Shown: piece after piece, positions 35,301 through 44,297 of the stretch
How positions within the stretch are numbered: the stretch's first letter is position 1
How the letters are laid out: each line of letters begins with the position of its first letter
Source of the DNA: an uncultured Duncaniella sp.
GTDB taxonomy: Bacteria; Bacteroidota; Bacteroidia; Bacteroidales; Muribaculaceae
Reading direction: 5' to 3'
Assembly (NCBI GenBank): GCA_910578515.1
Contig: CAJTQR010000003.1
Span: 372,001 to 436,000, forward strand
Length of the DNA: 64,000 nt
The notes under the pieces: generated by a model
The model's input: only the letters and a program-made list of their open reading frames with translations
What the model was told of the DNA's origin: nothing
The model's database searches: none
Program-made: the position numbers and the translations under genes

Positions 35301-36207
35301 TACTCTCAAGGAGATTGACTACGACACCATCAACCTTTCTAAGTGGACTGCTGATGCCCACAAGAACGATATGATTCGTGCCACTATCGTCAACTACCTC
35401 CGTAAATCAAAGGAAATCGACGCCGAACTCCGCCGCAAGAAGTTCGACATCTCTATCGGCGATGAGCTCCCCTCTGGCATCATGAAGCTTGCCAAGGTAT
35501 ACATTGCCAAGAAACGTAAGATTTCCGTGGGTGACAAGATGGCGGGTCGTCACGGTAACAAGGGTATCGTATCGCGCATCGTGCGTCAGGAGGATATGCC
35601 ATTCCTCGCCGACGGTACTCCCGTTGACATCGTGCTTAACCCGCTGGGTGTGCCTTCGCGTATGAACCTCGGTCAGATTTTCGAGACCGTGCTCGGTTGG
35701 GCAGGTCGCGAGCTCGGCGAGAAGTTCGCAACTCCTATCTTCGACGGTGCCACTCTCGAGAACCTCAACGAGTGGACCGACAAGGCCGGCCTCCCACGCT
35801 ACGGTAAGACTTACCTCTACGACGGCGGCACAGGTGAACGCTTCGACCAGCCTGCCACTGTAGGTGTCATCTACATGCTTAAGCTCGGTCACATGGTTGA
35901 GGATAAGATGCACGCCCGTTCTATCGGTCCGTACTCACTCATCACCCAGCAGCCTCTTGGTGGTAAAGCCCAGTTCGGTGGTCAGCGTTTTGGTGAGATG
36001 GAAGTTTGGGCGCTCGAAGCATTCGGCGCAGCCCACATTCTCCAGGAAATCATCACTGTCAAGTCCGACGACGTTGCCGGTCGTAGCAAGACCTACGAGG
36101 CTATTGTCAAGGGCGAGGCTATGCCACCCGCCGGTATACCCGAGTCACTCAACGTGCTTCTCCACGAGTTGCGCGGTCTCGGCTTGAGCATCAACCTTGA
36201 GCCATAA
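32392..36207 (+). CDS. rpoB: DNA-directed RNA polymerase subunit beta
   Basis: 1271 aa, typical for Bacteroidetes. The rifampicin-region sequence around residues 466-515 (LSQFMDQTNPLAEITHKRR, then MSALGPGGLSRERAGFEVRD) keeps the Asp, His and Ser equivalents of E. coli 516, 526 and 531, so a rifampicin-susceptible form is expected. The C-terminal part has GDKMAGRHGNKGIVS and FGGQRFGEMEVWALEA. It forms the catalytic core with rpoC, 91 bp downstream. Confidence 0.98.
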   Translation: MSDTISLKPRVNFATVKNPLPYPDFLEVQLKSFQDFLQLDTPPEKRKNEGLFKVFAENFPIADTRNNFVLEFLDYYIDPPRYTIDECLERGLTYSVPLKAKLKLYCTDPDHEDFATVIQDVYLGAIPYMTDKGTFVINGAERVVVSQLHRSPGVFFGQSTHANGTKLYSARIIPFRGSWIEFATDINNVMYAYIDRKKKLPVTTLLRAIGLESDKDIIEIFGLAEEIRVNKTNLKKAVGRKLAARVLKTWVEDFVDEDTGEVVSIERNDVILDRETVLEEENIQEIIDSGVQTVLLHKEDANTSDYSIIFNTLQKDTSNSEKEAIQYIYRQLRNAEPPDDASAREVITNLFFSEKRYDLGEVGRYRINKKLGLTTSMDVKVLTKEDIIAIIKYLIELINSKTDVDDIDHLSNRRVRTVGEQLYNQFGVGLARMSRTIRERMNVRDNEVFTPIDLINAKTISSVINTFFGTNALSQFMDQTNPLAEITHKRRMSALGPGGLSRERAGFEVRDVHYTHYGRLCPIETPEGPNIGLISSLCVYAKINDLGFIETPYREVKDGVVNLKNDEVVYLTAEIEEGKIIAQGNAPVKPDGEFINNRVKARLDADFPIVAPDQVELMDVSPTQIASIAASLIPFLEHDDANRALMGSNMMRQAVPLLRSESPIVGTGIEGQLIHDSRTQVMAEGEGVIEFVDATVIRIRYDRTEDEEFVSFEDSVKEYHLPKFRKTNQSTTIDLRPICNKGQRVKAGDILTEGYSTEKGELALGRNLKVAFMPWKGYNYEDAIVLNERVVREDILTSVHVDEYTLEVRETKRGMEELTSDIPNVSEDATKDLDERGIIRVGAHIVPGDIMIGKITPKGESDPTPEEKLLRAIFGDKAGDVKDASLKASPSLKGVVIGTHLFQKAEKKKTKKSASAVLPMLDEKYEERLNDLKDLLVKKLMTLTEGKTSQGVKDFLGSDIIPKGAHFSAATLKEIDYDTINLSKWTADAHKNDMIRATIVNYLRKSKEIDAELRRKKFDISIGDELPSGIMKLAKVYIAKKRKISVGDKMAGRHGNKGIVSRIVRQEDMPFLADGTPVDIVLNPLGVPSRMNLGQIFETVLGWAGRELGEKFATPIFDGATLENLNEWTDKAGLPRYGKTYLYDGGTGERFDQPATVGVIYMLKLGHMVEDKMHARSIGPYSLITQQPLGGKAQFGGQRFGEMEVWALEAFGAAHILQEIITVKSDDVAGRSKTYEAIVKGEAMPPAGIPESLNVLLHELRGLGLSINLEP

Positions 36208-36240
36208 GCTCGGAAGAGTCATTGACATCTCTCTCTAATC

Positions 36241-36265
36241 ACCCTCCCTCGCCACGGGGGAGGGT
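36241..36265 (+). other. hairpin in the rpoB-rpoC spacer
   Basis: Stem ACCCTCCC/GGGAGGGT (36241-36248/36258-36265). No T-run after it; possibly a stability or processing element. Confidence 0.4.
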
Positions 36266-36298
36266 ATATAAAACTAAAATTGCTTTTACACAATAAAT

Positions 36299-39200
36299 AT
36301 GGCTTTTAGAAAAGACAATAAACAAAAAACCGGATTCTCAAAGATTGCTATCGGTCTCGCTTCGCCCGAGGAAATCCTTGAGAAGTCAAGCGGCGAGGTG
36401 TTAAAGCCCGAAACCATCAACTATCGTACATACAAGCCCGAGCGTGACGGTCTCTTCTGCGAGCGCATCTTCGGTCCCGTAAAGGACTATGAGTGCCACT
36501 GCGGTAAGTACAAGCGTATCCGTTACAAAGGTATTGTCTGCGACCGTTGCGGTGTGGAGGTTACCGAGAAGAAAGTGCGCCGTGAACGCATGGGTCACAT
36601 CAAACTCGTGGTTCCCGTGGCTCACATCTGGTACTTCCGTTCGCTGCCTAACAAAATCGGTTATCTCCTCGGTCTACCTTCAAAGAAGCTCGATGCGGTA
36701 ATCTATTATGAACGTTACGTCGTTATCAACCCCGGTGTCGCTGCCGAAGGTGAGAACCCCGTAGCCCGTCTCGACCTCCTCACCGAAGAAGAATACTTCG
36801 ACATTATCGATAGACTCCCCAAGGAAAACCAGCTTCTTGACGATACTGACCCCAACAAGTTCATCGCCAAGATGGGTGCCGAGGCTATATATGACCTCCT
36901 CAAGGATATCAACCTTGACGACCTTTCTTACGCTCTCCGTGACCAGGCTAACGCCGAAGGTTCACAGCAGCGCAAGACCGAGGCACTCAAGCGTCTCCAG
37001 GTTGTGGAGTCATTCCGCGCTTCACGCGAGCGTAACCGTCCCGAATGGATGATTCTTCAGGCCGTGCCCGTGATTCCCCCCGAATTGCGTCCCCTCGTGC
37101 CTCTGGATGGTGGTCGTTTCGCCACATCCGACCTTAACGACCTCTACCGTCGCGTAATCATCCGTAACAACCGTCTCAAACGTCTCATCGAAATCAAGGC
37201 TCCCGAAGTGATTCTCCGAAACGAGAAGCGTATGCTTCAGGAAGCTGTCGATTCACTCCTTGATAACTCACGCAAGTCATCAGCCGTAAAGACTGAAGCC
37301 AATCGTCCCCTCAAGTCACTCTCTGACTCGCTCAAGGGTAAGCAGGGTCGCTTCCGTCAGAACCTCCTCGGTAAACGTGTGGACTACTCTGCACGTTCGG
37401 TTATCGTCGTAGGTCCCGAGCTCAAGATGCACGAGTGCGGTATCCCCAAGGATATGGCTGCCGAGCTTTACAAGCCGTTCGTTATCCGCAAGCTCATCGA
37501 GCGCGGTATCGTCAAGACTGTGAAGTCAGCCAAGAAGATTGTTGACCGCAAGGAACCTGTGGTTTGGGACATCCTCGAATACGTGATGAAGGGTCACCCC
37601 GTGTTGCTCAACCGTGCCCCGACTCTTCACCGTCTCGGTATCCAGGCTTTCCAGCCCAAGATGATTGAAGGTAAGGCTATCCAGCTCCACCCGCTCGCAT
37701 GTACAGCGTTCAACGCCGACTTCGACGGTGACCAGATGGCGGTACACCTTCCCCTTGGCAACGAAGCTATCCTTGAGGCTCAGCTTCTCATGCTCGGTTC
37801 TCACAACATCCTCAACCCTGCCAACGGCGCGCCTATCACCGTCCCCTCTCAGGACATGGTGCTTGGTCTCTACTATATCACCAAACTCCGCAAGGGTGAC
37901 AAGGGTGAAGGTCTCAAGTTCTACGGTCCCGAAGAGGCTGAGATTGCCTACAACGAAGGTCGTGTGACACTCCACGCTCCCGTTTCTATCGTGGTGGATG
38001 ATGTCGATGAATTTGGCAATCCTATCAAGCACCTTGTCGAGAACACTTCAGTAGGTCGTGTGCTCGTAAATCAATATGTACCTAAGGAGATTGGTTACGT
38101 CAACGAGATTCTTTCAAAGAAATCGCTCCGTACCATCATCTCACGCGTTATCAAGCGCTGCGGTATCCCCCGTTCAGCTCAGTTCCTTGACGACATCAAG
38201 AACCTCGGTTACTACATGGCGTTCAAGGGTGGTCTGTCATTCAACCTTGGCGACGTCCTCATCCCCGCTGAGAAGGAACAGTATGTCAAGGAAGGATACG
38301 AGCAGGTACAGGAAGTCCTCAACAACTACTCTATGGGCTTCATCACCAACAACGAACGTTACAACCAGATTATCGATATCTGGACACACGTCAACTCCCG
38401 TCTCGCCGACACTCTCATGAAGCAGATTTCTGCCGACAAGCAGGGCTTCAACCCGGTATACATGATGCTTGACTCTGGTGCCCGTGGTTCTAAGGACCAG
38501 ATTCGTCAGCTCTCTGGTATGCGTGGTCTTATGGCGAAACCGCAGAAGTCTGGTGCTGAGGGCGGTCAGATTATCGAGAACCCGATTCTCGCGAACTTCA
38601 AGGAAGGTCTGTCAGTGCTCGAGTACTTCATCTCTACCCACGGTGCCCGTAAGGGTCTTGCGGATACCGCGCTTAAGACTGCCGACGCGGGTTATCTTAC
38701 CCGTCGTCTCGTTGACGTGGCTCACGACGTTATCATCAACGAGGTTGACTGCGGCACTCTTCGCGGTCTGGTATGTACCGAAATCAAGAACAACGACGAA
38801 GTTGTGGCTTCACTCGGTGAACGTATCCTCGGTCGTGTATCCGTGCATGACATCGTTGACCCGACCAATGGCGAAATCATCGTCGCTGCCGGTGAGGAAA
38901 TCAACGATATCGCTGCTGACCGTATCAACGAATCACCCATTGAATCTGTGGAAATCCGTTCGGTGCTCACCTGCGAGTCCAAGAAGGGTGTATGTGCCAA
39001 GTGCTACGGTCGTAACCTCGCCACTCACCGCATGGTGCAGATGGGCGAAGCTGTCGGCGTAATCGCGGCTCAGTCAATCGGTGAACCTGGTACACAGCTT
39101 ACACTCCGTACATTCCACGTCGGTGGTGTGGCTTCAAATATCGCTGCTGTCAACTCTCTTACCTCACGTTACGACGGTGTGCTCGAAATCGACGAGCTCC

Positions 39201-40621
39201 GCACCGTTAAGACTGACGAGGTTGACGCTAACGGACGCAACGTCGAGGTGGTAATCGGTCGTCTTGCAGAAATGCGTATCATAGACCCCAACACCAAGAT
39301 GATGCTTACCAACGCTAACATCCCCTATGGTGCCAAGCTCTACTTCGATAACAACGCCAAGGTTAAGAAGGGCGATGTAATCTGCGAATGGGACCCCTTC
39401 AACGCCGTCATCGTCAGCGAAGTCGGTGGTAAGGTTGAATATGTCAACCTCGTTGAGAACGGCACATACCGTGTTGACTCCGACGAGCAGACCGGTCTCC
39501 GCGAGAAAATCATCATCGAGTCCAAGGAACGTGGCAAGGTGCCCGAAGCAAATATCGTGGACGCCAACGGTCAGGTGCTCAAGACCTACGCTCTCCCTGT
39601 GGGTGCTCACCTTATGGTCGACGAAGGCGCAGCTGTCAAGCCGGGTGAAATCTTCGTCAAGATTCCTCGTGCCACCGGTAGCGCCGGTGACATCACCGGT
39701 GGTCTTCCCCGTGTCACCGAGCTCTTCGAAGCGCGCAACCCGTCTAACCCTGCCATCGTATCTGAAATCGACGGTGAGGTTCACTTCGGAAAGGTTAAGC
39801 GTGGTAACCGTGAAATCTCTGTTACCTCTAAGCTCGGCGAGACCAAGAAGTACCTTGTGCCCTTGTCAAAGCAGATTCTTGTTCAGGAGAACGACTACGT
39901 GCGTGCCGGCACACCCCTCTCGGATGGTGCCATCACTCCTGCCGACATCCTCAACATCATGGGTCCGACTGCCGTTCAGGAATACATCGTCAACGAAGTT
40001 CAGGACGTGTACCGCATGCAGGGTGTGAAAATCAACGACAAGCACTTTGAAGTGATTGTACGTCAGATGATGCGTAAGGTCAATATCCTTGACCCGGGCG
40101 ACACCGGCTTCCTCGAACAGCAGATTGTTGACAAGCGTGACTTCATGGACGAGAACGACCGTATATGGGGCAAGAAGGTTGTCACCGATGCCGGCGACAG
40201 CGAGAACGTTAAGCCCGGTCAGATTATCACTGCCCGCAAGCTCCGCGACGAGAACTCTTCGCTCAAGCGCCGTGACCTCCGGCCCATCGAGGTGCGTGAT
40301 GCTCAGCCTGCCACTTCCGAACAGATTCTTCAGGGTATCACACGTGCTGCCCTCCAGACTTCTTCGTTCATGTCAGCTGCATCATTCCAGGAAACCACCA
40401 AGGTGCTCAACGAAGCTGCTATCAACGGTAAGGTTGACTTCCTCCAGGGTATGAAGGAGAACGTGATTTGCGGTCACCTCATCCCCGCCGGTACAGGTCT
40501 CCGCAGCTACGAGCGCATCGTGGTAGGTGGCAAGGATGATATCGAGGATGCTTTCAGCTCATTCGATTCAGCTCCCGAAGCTGCTCCCGAGGTGATTGAC
40601 GTAGCTCACACCGAACTCTAA
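36299..40621 (+). CDS. rpoC: DNA-directed RNA polymerase subunit beta'
   Basis: 1440 aa. The N-terminal zinc ribbon has CHCGKYKRIRYKGIVCDRCG (about 67-86). The catalytic Mg2+ loop NADFDGDQMA lies at 472-481 with D474, D476 and D478. Trigger-loop and bridge-helix regions follow, and a second Zn cluster is near CESKKGVCAKCYG. The C-terminal end is an acidic tail typical of the phylum. Partner of rpoB in the same operon; a terminator follows at 40688. Confidence 0.98.
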   Translation: MAFRKDNKQKTGFSKIAIGLASPEEILEKSSGEVLKPETINYRTYKPERDGLFCERIFGPVKDYECHCGKYKRIRYKGIVCDRCGVEVTEKKVRRERMGHIKLVVPVAHIWYFRSLPNKIGYLLGLPSKKLDAVIYYERYVVINPGVAAEGENPVARLDLLTEEEYFDIIDRLPKENQLLDDTDPNKFIAKMGAEAIYDLLKDINLDDLSYALRDQANAEGSQQRKTEALKRLQVVESFRASRERNRPEWMILQAVPVIPPELRPLVPLDGGRFATSDLNDLYRRVIIRNNRLKRLIEIKAPEVILRNEKRMLQEAVDSLLDNSRKSSAVKTEANRPLKSLSDSLKGKQGRFRQNLLGKRVDYSARSVIVVGPELKMHECGIPKDMAAELYKPFVIRKLIERGIVKTVKSAKKIVDRKEPVVWDILEYVMKGHPVLLNRAPTLHRLGIQAFQPKMIEGKAIQLHPLACTAFNADFDGDQMAVHLPLGNEAILEAQLLMLGSHNILNPANGAPITVPSQDMVLGLYYITKLRKGDKGEGLKFYGPEEAEIAYNEGRVTLHAPVSIVVDDVDEFGNPIKHLVENTSVGRVLVNQYVPKEIGYVNEILSKKSLRTIISRVIKRCGIPRSAQFLDDIKNLGYYMAFKGGLSFNLGDVLIPAEKEQYVKEGYEQVQEVLNNYSMGFITNNERYNQIIDIWTHVNSRLADTLMKQISADKQGFNPVYMMLDSGARGSKDQIRQLSGMRGLMAKPQKSGAEGGQIIENPILANFKEGLSVLEYFISTHGARKGLADTALKTADAGYLTRRLVDVAHDVIINEVDCGTLRGLVCTEIKNNDEVVASLGERILGRVSVHDIVDPTNGEIIVAAGEEINDIAADRINESPIESVEIRSVLTCESKKGVCAKCYGRNLATHRMVQMGEAVGVIAAQSIGEPGTQLTLRTFHVGGVASNIAAVNSLTSRYDGVLEIDELRTVKTDEVDANGRNVEVVIGRLAEMRIIDPNTKMMLTNANIPYGAKLYFDNNAKVKKGDVICEWDPFNAVIVSEVGGKVEYVNLVENGTYRVDSDEQTGLREKIIIESKERGKVPEANIVDANGQVLKTYALPVGAHLMVDEGAAVKPGEIFVKIPRATGSAGDITGGLPRVTELFEARNPSNPAIVSEIDGEVHFGKVKRGNREISVTSKLGETKKYLVPLSKQILVQENDYVRAGTPLSDGAITPADILNIMGPTAVQEYIVNEVQDVYRMQGVKINDKHFEVIVRQMMRKVNILDPGDTGFLEQQIVDKRDFMDENDRIWGKKVVTDAGDSENVKPGQIITARKLRDENSSLKRRDLRPIEVRDAQPATSEQILQGITRAALQTSSFMSAASFQETTKVLNEAAINGKVDFLQGMKENVICGHLIPAGTGLRSYERIVVGGKDDIEDAFSSFDSAPEAAPEVIDVAHTEL

Positions 40622-40687
40622 AAAACCGTTGATGATGCCGGGCTTTGCCATATGAAAGGCATTCCCGGCGCATCAGCGCCCGCATAG

Positions 40688-40729
40688 CAGATGCAGTCAT
40701 CTTTCTTAAACGGAAGATGGCTGCATCTG
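40688..40729 (+). terminator. terminator of the rpoBC operon
   Basis: Long imperfect stem of about 16 bp (40688-40704 with 40712-40729) around a short loop, followed by TGTCGTTTTAT. It lies 67 bp after rpoC. Confidence 0.75.
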
Positions 40730-40815
40730 TCGTTTTATCCCTCCCGATTCTCTCCATCCAATCTATTTCCGGGCGATATTCCTGCCCATGGGAAGGACAT
40801 GTCAGCAATAATTGC

Positions 40816-40823
40816 TAAATTTG
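40816..40823 (+). promoter_or_regulatory. promoter -7 element of the GH106-like gene
   Basis: TAAATTTG; predicted start near 40830, 41 nt before the ATG at 40871, which decides this start over upstream in-frame Mets. Confidence 0.45.
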
Positions 40824-40870
40824 TGAATCCATTCAATATTATCGCATCATTTATTACACTTCTTGACGCC

Positions 40871-43330
40871 ATGAAACGACTGTTATTATCTATCATTTCA
40901 CTCCTCACCTTCGGCTCCGCGCTCCACGCGGCGCTGATGCCCCTTGACTCTGTGTTCCGCAATCCCCCTGCCCAGGCAAAACCAATCATGATATGGCAAT
41001 GGATGGACGGTGTGATTTCCATGGATGGTATCACGGCCGACCTTGAGGCATACCGTGATGCCGGCATCGGTGGTGTGCAGCAGTTCATGATTGGAGGACC
41101 GATGCAGACCCTCATCACCGATACTGCCAATGCCATAGGCACTGACGGATGGCGCCGACACCTCCGTTTCGCTATGGATGAATGCGAGCGGTTGGGGCTG
41201 TCGTTCGGTACCCACAACTGTCCCGGATGGTCATCGAGCGCTTTTCCTACTGTCAAGCCTGAGGACTCGATGCAGAAACTGGTATGGTCGGAGACCACAG
41301 TGCAGGGTGGCAAATCGAAATCCGGCAATATCAGGATTGCCCTGGAGCGCCCTGAGGTTGACCCCGCGTGGGACTATTACCGCGACATAGCCGTGGTGGC
41401 GCTCCCTGACACCGGTCGCTATGACATCATCGCTCCACTGATTCTTACCGATGCAATGAGCGCCGACGGTATTCTCGAGACATCGCTCCCCGAGGGTATG
41501 TGGCGTGTGTATCGTTTCGGACACACAACTAACGGCATGACCAACCATAAAAATGCACCAACCGGCGGCGTGGGTCTGGAATGTGACAAGATGAGCCGCG
41601 AGGCGCTTGAAAAATATTGGACCGGTTATCCCGCCATGCTTCTTGATATAGCAGGACACCATGCCGGAAAGACTTTCTCACGCATAGAGATTGACAGCTA
41701 CGAGGCGGGCGGACAGGACTGGACACCCCTCATGGTCGAGGAGTTTGACACCCGCAAGGGTTACGGGCTTCTCCCTTATCTCCCTCTGCTTGCCGGAAGG
41801 CATCTTACCGACCCTGCTCTTGAAAAGAAATTCAAGGGCGACTGGGAGGATTGTGTGCGCGACCTCTTTGCCGAGAACTACTACGGCTACATGAGCGAGC
41901 TTGTCCACCGTGTGCCAGGCATGACGTTGCTGGCACAACCGTATGGTACCGGAGGTTCCAGTCCGTTCAATCCCATCCATACCGACAAGATTGTCAATGC
42001 CCTCGATGAGGACGATATAGTGTGCACCGAATTCTGGGTGCGACCCAACTGGGGATGGAAAGATATACCGCGTGTCACCTCTGCTGTGCATAAGCAGGGA
42101 CGTCCAATTGTGTTTGCCGAGGGCTTCACCTGTTGGCCTCTTCACGCGTGGAAGGATGACCCCGCGTCGCTCAAGGCGGTAGCCGACCGTTCATTCTGCA
42201 TGGGCATCAACTCACTTATGCTCCATGCCGGCGCACAGAATCCGTGGACCGGACATTATCCGGGCATGACTTTCGGAAAATGGGGCACACAGTGGACTCC
42301 CGGACAGACTTGGTGGCGCAGCGGAGGTGCCCGTGAGCTGTTCACCTACATGGCGCGATGTCAGGCACTGCTGCAGCGTGGCGACTACGTGGACGATTTT
42401 AACGGAGGCATCTCCCTGAGTTCCGATTATGCCCCTTTGCAGTGGATTCACCGACGTCAGGGTACTACTGACATATATTTTATCTCTAATCCTCTTGACT
42501 CCGCTGTCACAGCCTCTGTGAGCATCACAGCCGCCGACCGTCTGCCTGAGGTCTGGCGCCCGGAGGACGCATCCATAGCACGGGCTGACGAATGGGTAAG
42601 CGAGGACGGTCTCGTGAAGCTCCGCCTTGACATGGCACCCAACGATGCCTTCTTTGTAGTGCTCCGCAAATATGACGACGGGACAGAGCCCCGCGGATTC
42701 AATGCCACGGTACCGGTCAAGGAGAGCTCAATACCCGTAAAGGGTGGCTGGACGGTCCATTTCCCCGAAGGGTGGGGCTCTCCCGCCGAAGTTGAGCTTG
42801 CGGCACTCACCCCGTGGAATGAGCATCCCGACCAGGGCGTGCGTTACTTTTCCGGGACAGCCCGTTATGAGAAGAACCTGAAGATTAAGAAACTGAAACC
42901 CGGCGCGACCTACACCTTGCGTCTGGGCGATGTGAAGAATCTTGCCCGCGTGACTGTCAACGGTGTCGAGGTGGCTCACCTGTGGAAGAAACCGTTTGAG
43001 GCTGACATCACCGCCGCCCTGCATCCCGGCACAAACCGCATAGAGATTGATGTGACAAACCTGTGGGTCAACCGCATGGTGGGCGATGAGCAGTATCCCG
43101 ACGATATCGAATGGGATGAACCGTTTGTCTATGAATACGCTCCCGGCAAGCCGGTGGTGGGCTCATTCATGAAGGTTGTGCCGGAATGGCTGCGTAACAA
43201 TCAACCCCGACCTGTGGACGGGCGCAAGACTGTGGTGTCATTCAAATACTTCACCAAGGACTCGCCGCTTCTCCCTTCAGGTCTGCTCGGACCTGTCGAC
43301 ATCCTCGTCAGAGAGCGTCAGGCAAAATAG
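40871..43330 (+). CDS. exported GH106-like alpha-L-rhamnosidase
   Basis: 819 aa from the ATG at 40871 (MKRLLLSIISLLTFGSALHA is a signal peptide); an in-frame Met 60 codons earlier precedes the promoter and lies in the rpoC terminator. The start of the mature enzyme, PPAQAKPIMIWQWMDGVISM...GIGGVQQF, and FGTHNCPGWSSS match the GH106 rhamnosidase catalytic domain. The middle has FAEGFTCWP and WWRSGGARELFTYMARCQAL, and the C-terminal ~150 residues form a jelly-roll-type domain (LRLGDVKNLARVTVNGVEVA). Such enzymes release rhamnose from rhamnogalacturonan or other plant glycans. No susC/D or regulator is next to it. Family call fair; linkage not determinable. Confidence 0.8.
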   Translation: MKRLLLSIISLLTFGSALHAALMPLDSVFRNPPAQAKPIMIWQWMDGVISMDGITADLEAYRDAGIGGVQQFMIGGPMQTLITDTANAIGTDGWRRHLRFAMDECERLGLSFGTHNCPGWSSSAFPTVKPEDSMQKLVWSETTVQGGKSKSGNIRIALERPEVDPAWDYYRDIAVVALPDTGRYDIIAPLILTDAMSADGILETSLPEGMWRVYRFGHTTNGMTNHKNAPTGGVGLECDKMSREALEKYWTGYPAMLLDIAGHHAGKTFSRIEIDSYEAGGQDWTPLMVEEFDTRKGYGLLPYLPLLAGRHLTDPALEKKFKGDWEDCVRDLFAENYYGYMSELVHRVPGMTLLAQPYGTGGSSPFNPIHTDKIVNALDEDDIVCTEFWVRPNWGWKDIPRVTSAVHKQGRPIVFAEGFTCWPLHAWKDDPASLKAVADRSFCMGINSLMLHAGAQNPWTGHYPGMTFGKWGTQWTPGQTWWRSGGARELFTYMARCQALLQRGDYVDDFNGGISLSSDYAPLQWIHRRQGTTDIYFISNPLDSAVTASVSITAADRLPEVWRPEDASIARADEWVSEDGLVKLRLDMAPNDAFFVVLRKYDDGTEPRGFNATVPVKESSIPVKGGWTVHFPEGWGSPAEVELAALTPWNEHPDQGVRYFSGTARYEKNLKIKKLKPGATYTLRLGDVKNLARVTVNGVEVAHLWKKPFEADITAALHPGTNRIEIDVTNLWVNRMVGDEQYPDDIEWDEPFVYEYAPGKPVVGSFMKVVPEWLRNNQPRPVDGRKTVVSFKYFTKDSPLLPSGLLGPVDILVRERQAK

Positions 43331-43348
43331 TGGATGCATATCCATGCC

Positions 43349-43404
43349 AAAACATCTCCCCCGTCCCGGCAGCGCTTGGCGCCGCGGGCGGGGGAGATGT
43401 TTTT
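43349..43404. terminator. bidirectional terminator between convergent genes
   Basis: A long GC-rich stem: AAAACATCTCCCCCG (43349-43363) pairs with CGGGGGAGATGTTTT (389-404), with an inner GC-rich hairpin. A-run and T-run at the ends allow use on both strands. Confidence 0.88.
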
Positions 43405-43451
43405 GAAATTTATTTTATACTTTTTTTACCGATAGTCGGGGTCGCTGTCAC

Positions 43452-43991
43452 TTAGAAGTGATAGTAGAAACCAAACATCAGGTTGTTGCTGTTGAGGTCA
43501 AGACCCCAGTTTTCAGCAGCGCCATTGTTCTTTGCCGGACGGTTGCCACCCTGATATCCGAGGAAACCTACATGAGCCACGAGGCTGAACTTCTCGTTGA
43601 GATTGAGAGCCACGCCGGGACGGAGACCGATGCCATACTCTACGGCAGTGTGACCATGTGCGCGGCCGATACCGAAGTCCACGCCACCGTCGATGAAGAG
43701 GTCAACGCGCTCTGTCTTGAGGTAAGTGTAGCGGGCGTAAGGATTTACCTTGAACACTGTCTTCTCAGCGTCGCCGGCCTTTCTGTATGATACGCCGAGC
43801 ACTGCGCCAACGGCGAAATTATCTGTCATGTTATAACCGATTTCCGGTAGCACTGTCACCTGTGTGCTCTTTACTCCGCTTGCAGATTCGGTGGTGCGTC
43901 CGAATGTCAGCTGACCTCCTGAATACCAACTTTGAGCTGAGGCACCTAAAGTCATAATAGCCATAACGGCTGAAAGTAAAAGCTTTTTCAT
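43452..43991 (-). CDS. small outer-membrane beta-barrel protein
   Basis: 179 aa. Signal peptide MKKLLLSAVMAIMTLGASAQ, cut before SWYSGG. Eight amphipathic strands are countable by eye, starting SWYSGGQLTFG and ending LMFGFYYHF with terminal Phe; Gly/Tyr girdles are typical of OmpA/OmpX-type or OMP_b-brl proteins of Bacteroidetes. A structural or adhesion role is likely, with no transport motif. The upstream region contains an inverted repeat (44052-44092). Confidence 0.85.
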   Translation of the reverse strand: MKKLLLSAVMAIMTLGASAQSWYSGGQLTFGRTTESASGVKSTQVTVLPEIGYNMTDNFAVGAVLGVSYRKAGDAEKTVFKVNPYARYTYLKTERVDLFIDGGVDFGIGRAHGHTAVEYGIGLRPGVALNLNEKFSLVAHVGFLGYQGGNRPAKNNGAAENWGLDLNSNNLMFGFYYHF

Positions 43992-44051
43992 AATTCAATG
44001 AATTTTTTTATTGTTAATGGTTAATTATTTGTTTTCCGGGTGGTTGAAACA

Positions 44052-44092
44052 TGAAAAAGTGATGATTTTAACTATTGTCAATTACTTTTTCA
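44052..44092. promoter_or_regulatory. 9-bp inverted repeat upstream of the small barrel gene
   Basis: TGAAAAAGT (44052-44060) and ACTTTTTCA (44084-44092) with a 23-nt spacer. Possible operator for one of the divergent genes. The remainder of 43992-44297 shows only the promoter at 44188. Confidence 0.3.
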
Positions 44093-44187
44093 CTTACTTA
44101 AACATTCGACAATCCAAAAAGGTTGAGTGGGGTGTTAAATTTTTTATCACTTCACCCTAAAAATTGGATTTATTCTGAAAAAAACTG

Positions 44188-44195
44188 TATTTTTG
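44188..44195 (+). promoter_or_regulatory. promoter -7 element of the TPR regulator
   Basis: TATTTTTG, with TTGG near 19 nt upstream as a weak -33 element. Start predicted near 44202, 95 nt before the ATG at 44298. Confidence 0.5.
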
Positions 44196-44297
44196 TTGCT
44201 AAGACTCTATTGATTTTTAACACATGCTCTGGATGATTCCTGCCCTTTATGGTTGACGACATCGGAGTTTATCACTTAATTCACTGCATTTTTAGAA

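Noticed and set aside
40735..41328. 197-codon antisense frame overlapping the GH106-like gene
   Set aside because: It covers a conserved catalytic region of the enzyme and the intergenic promoter; composition is antisense-like.
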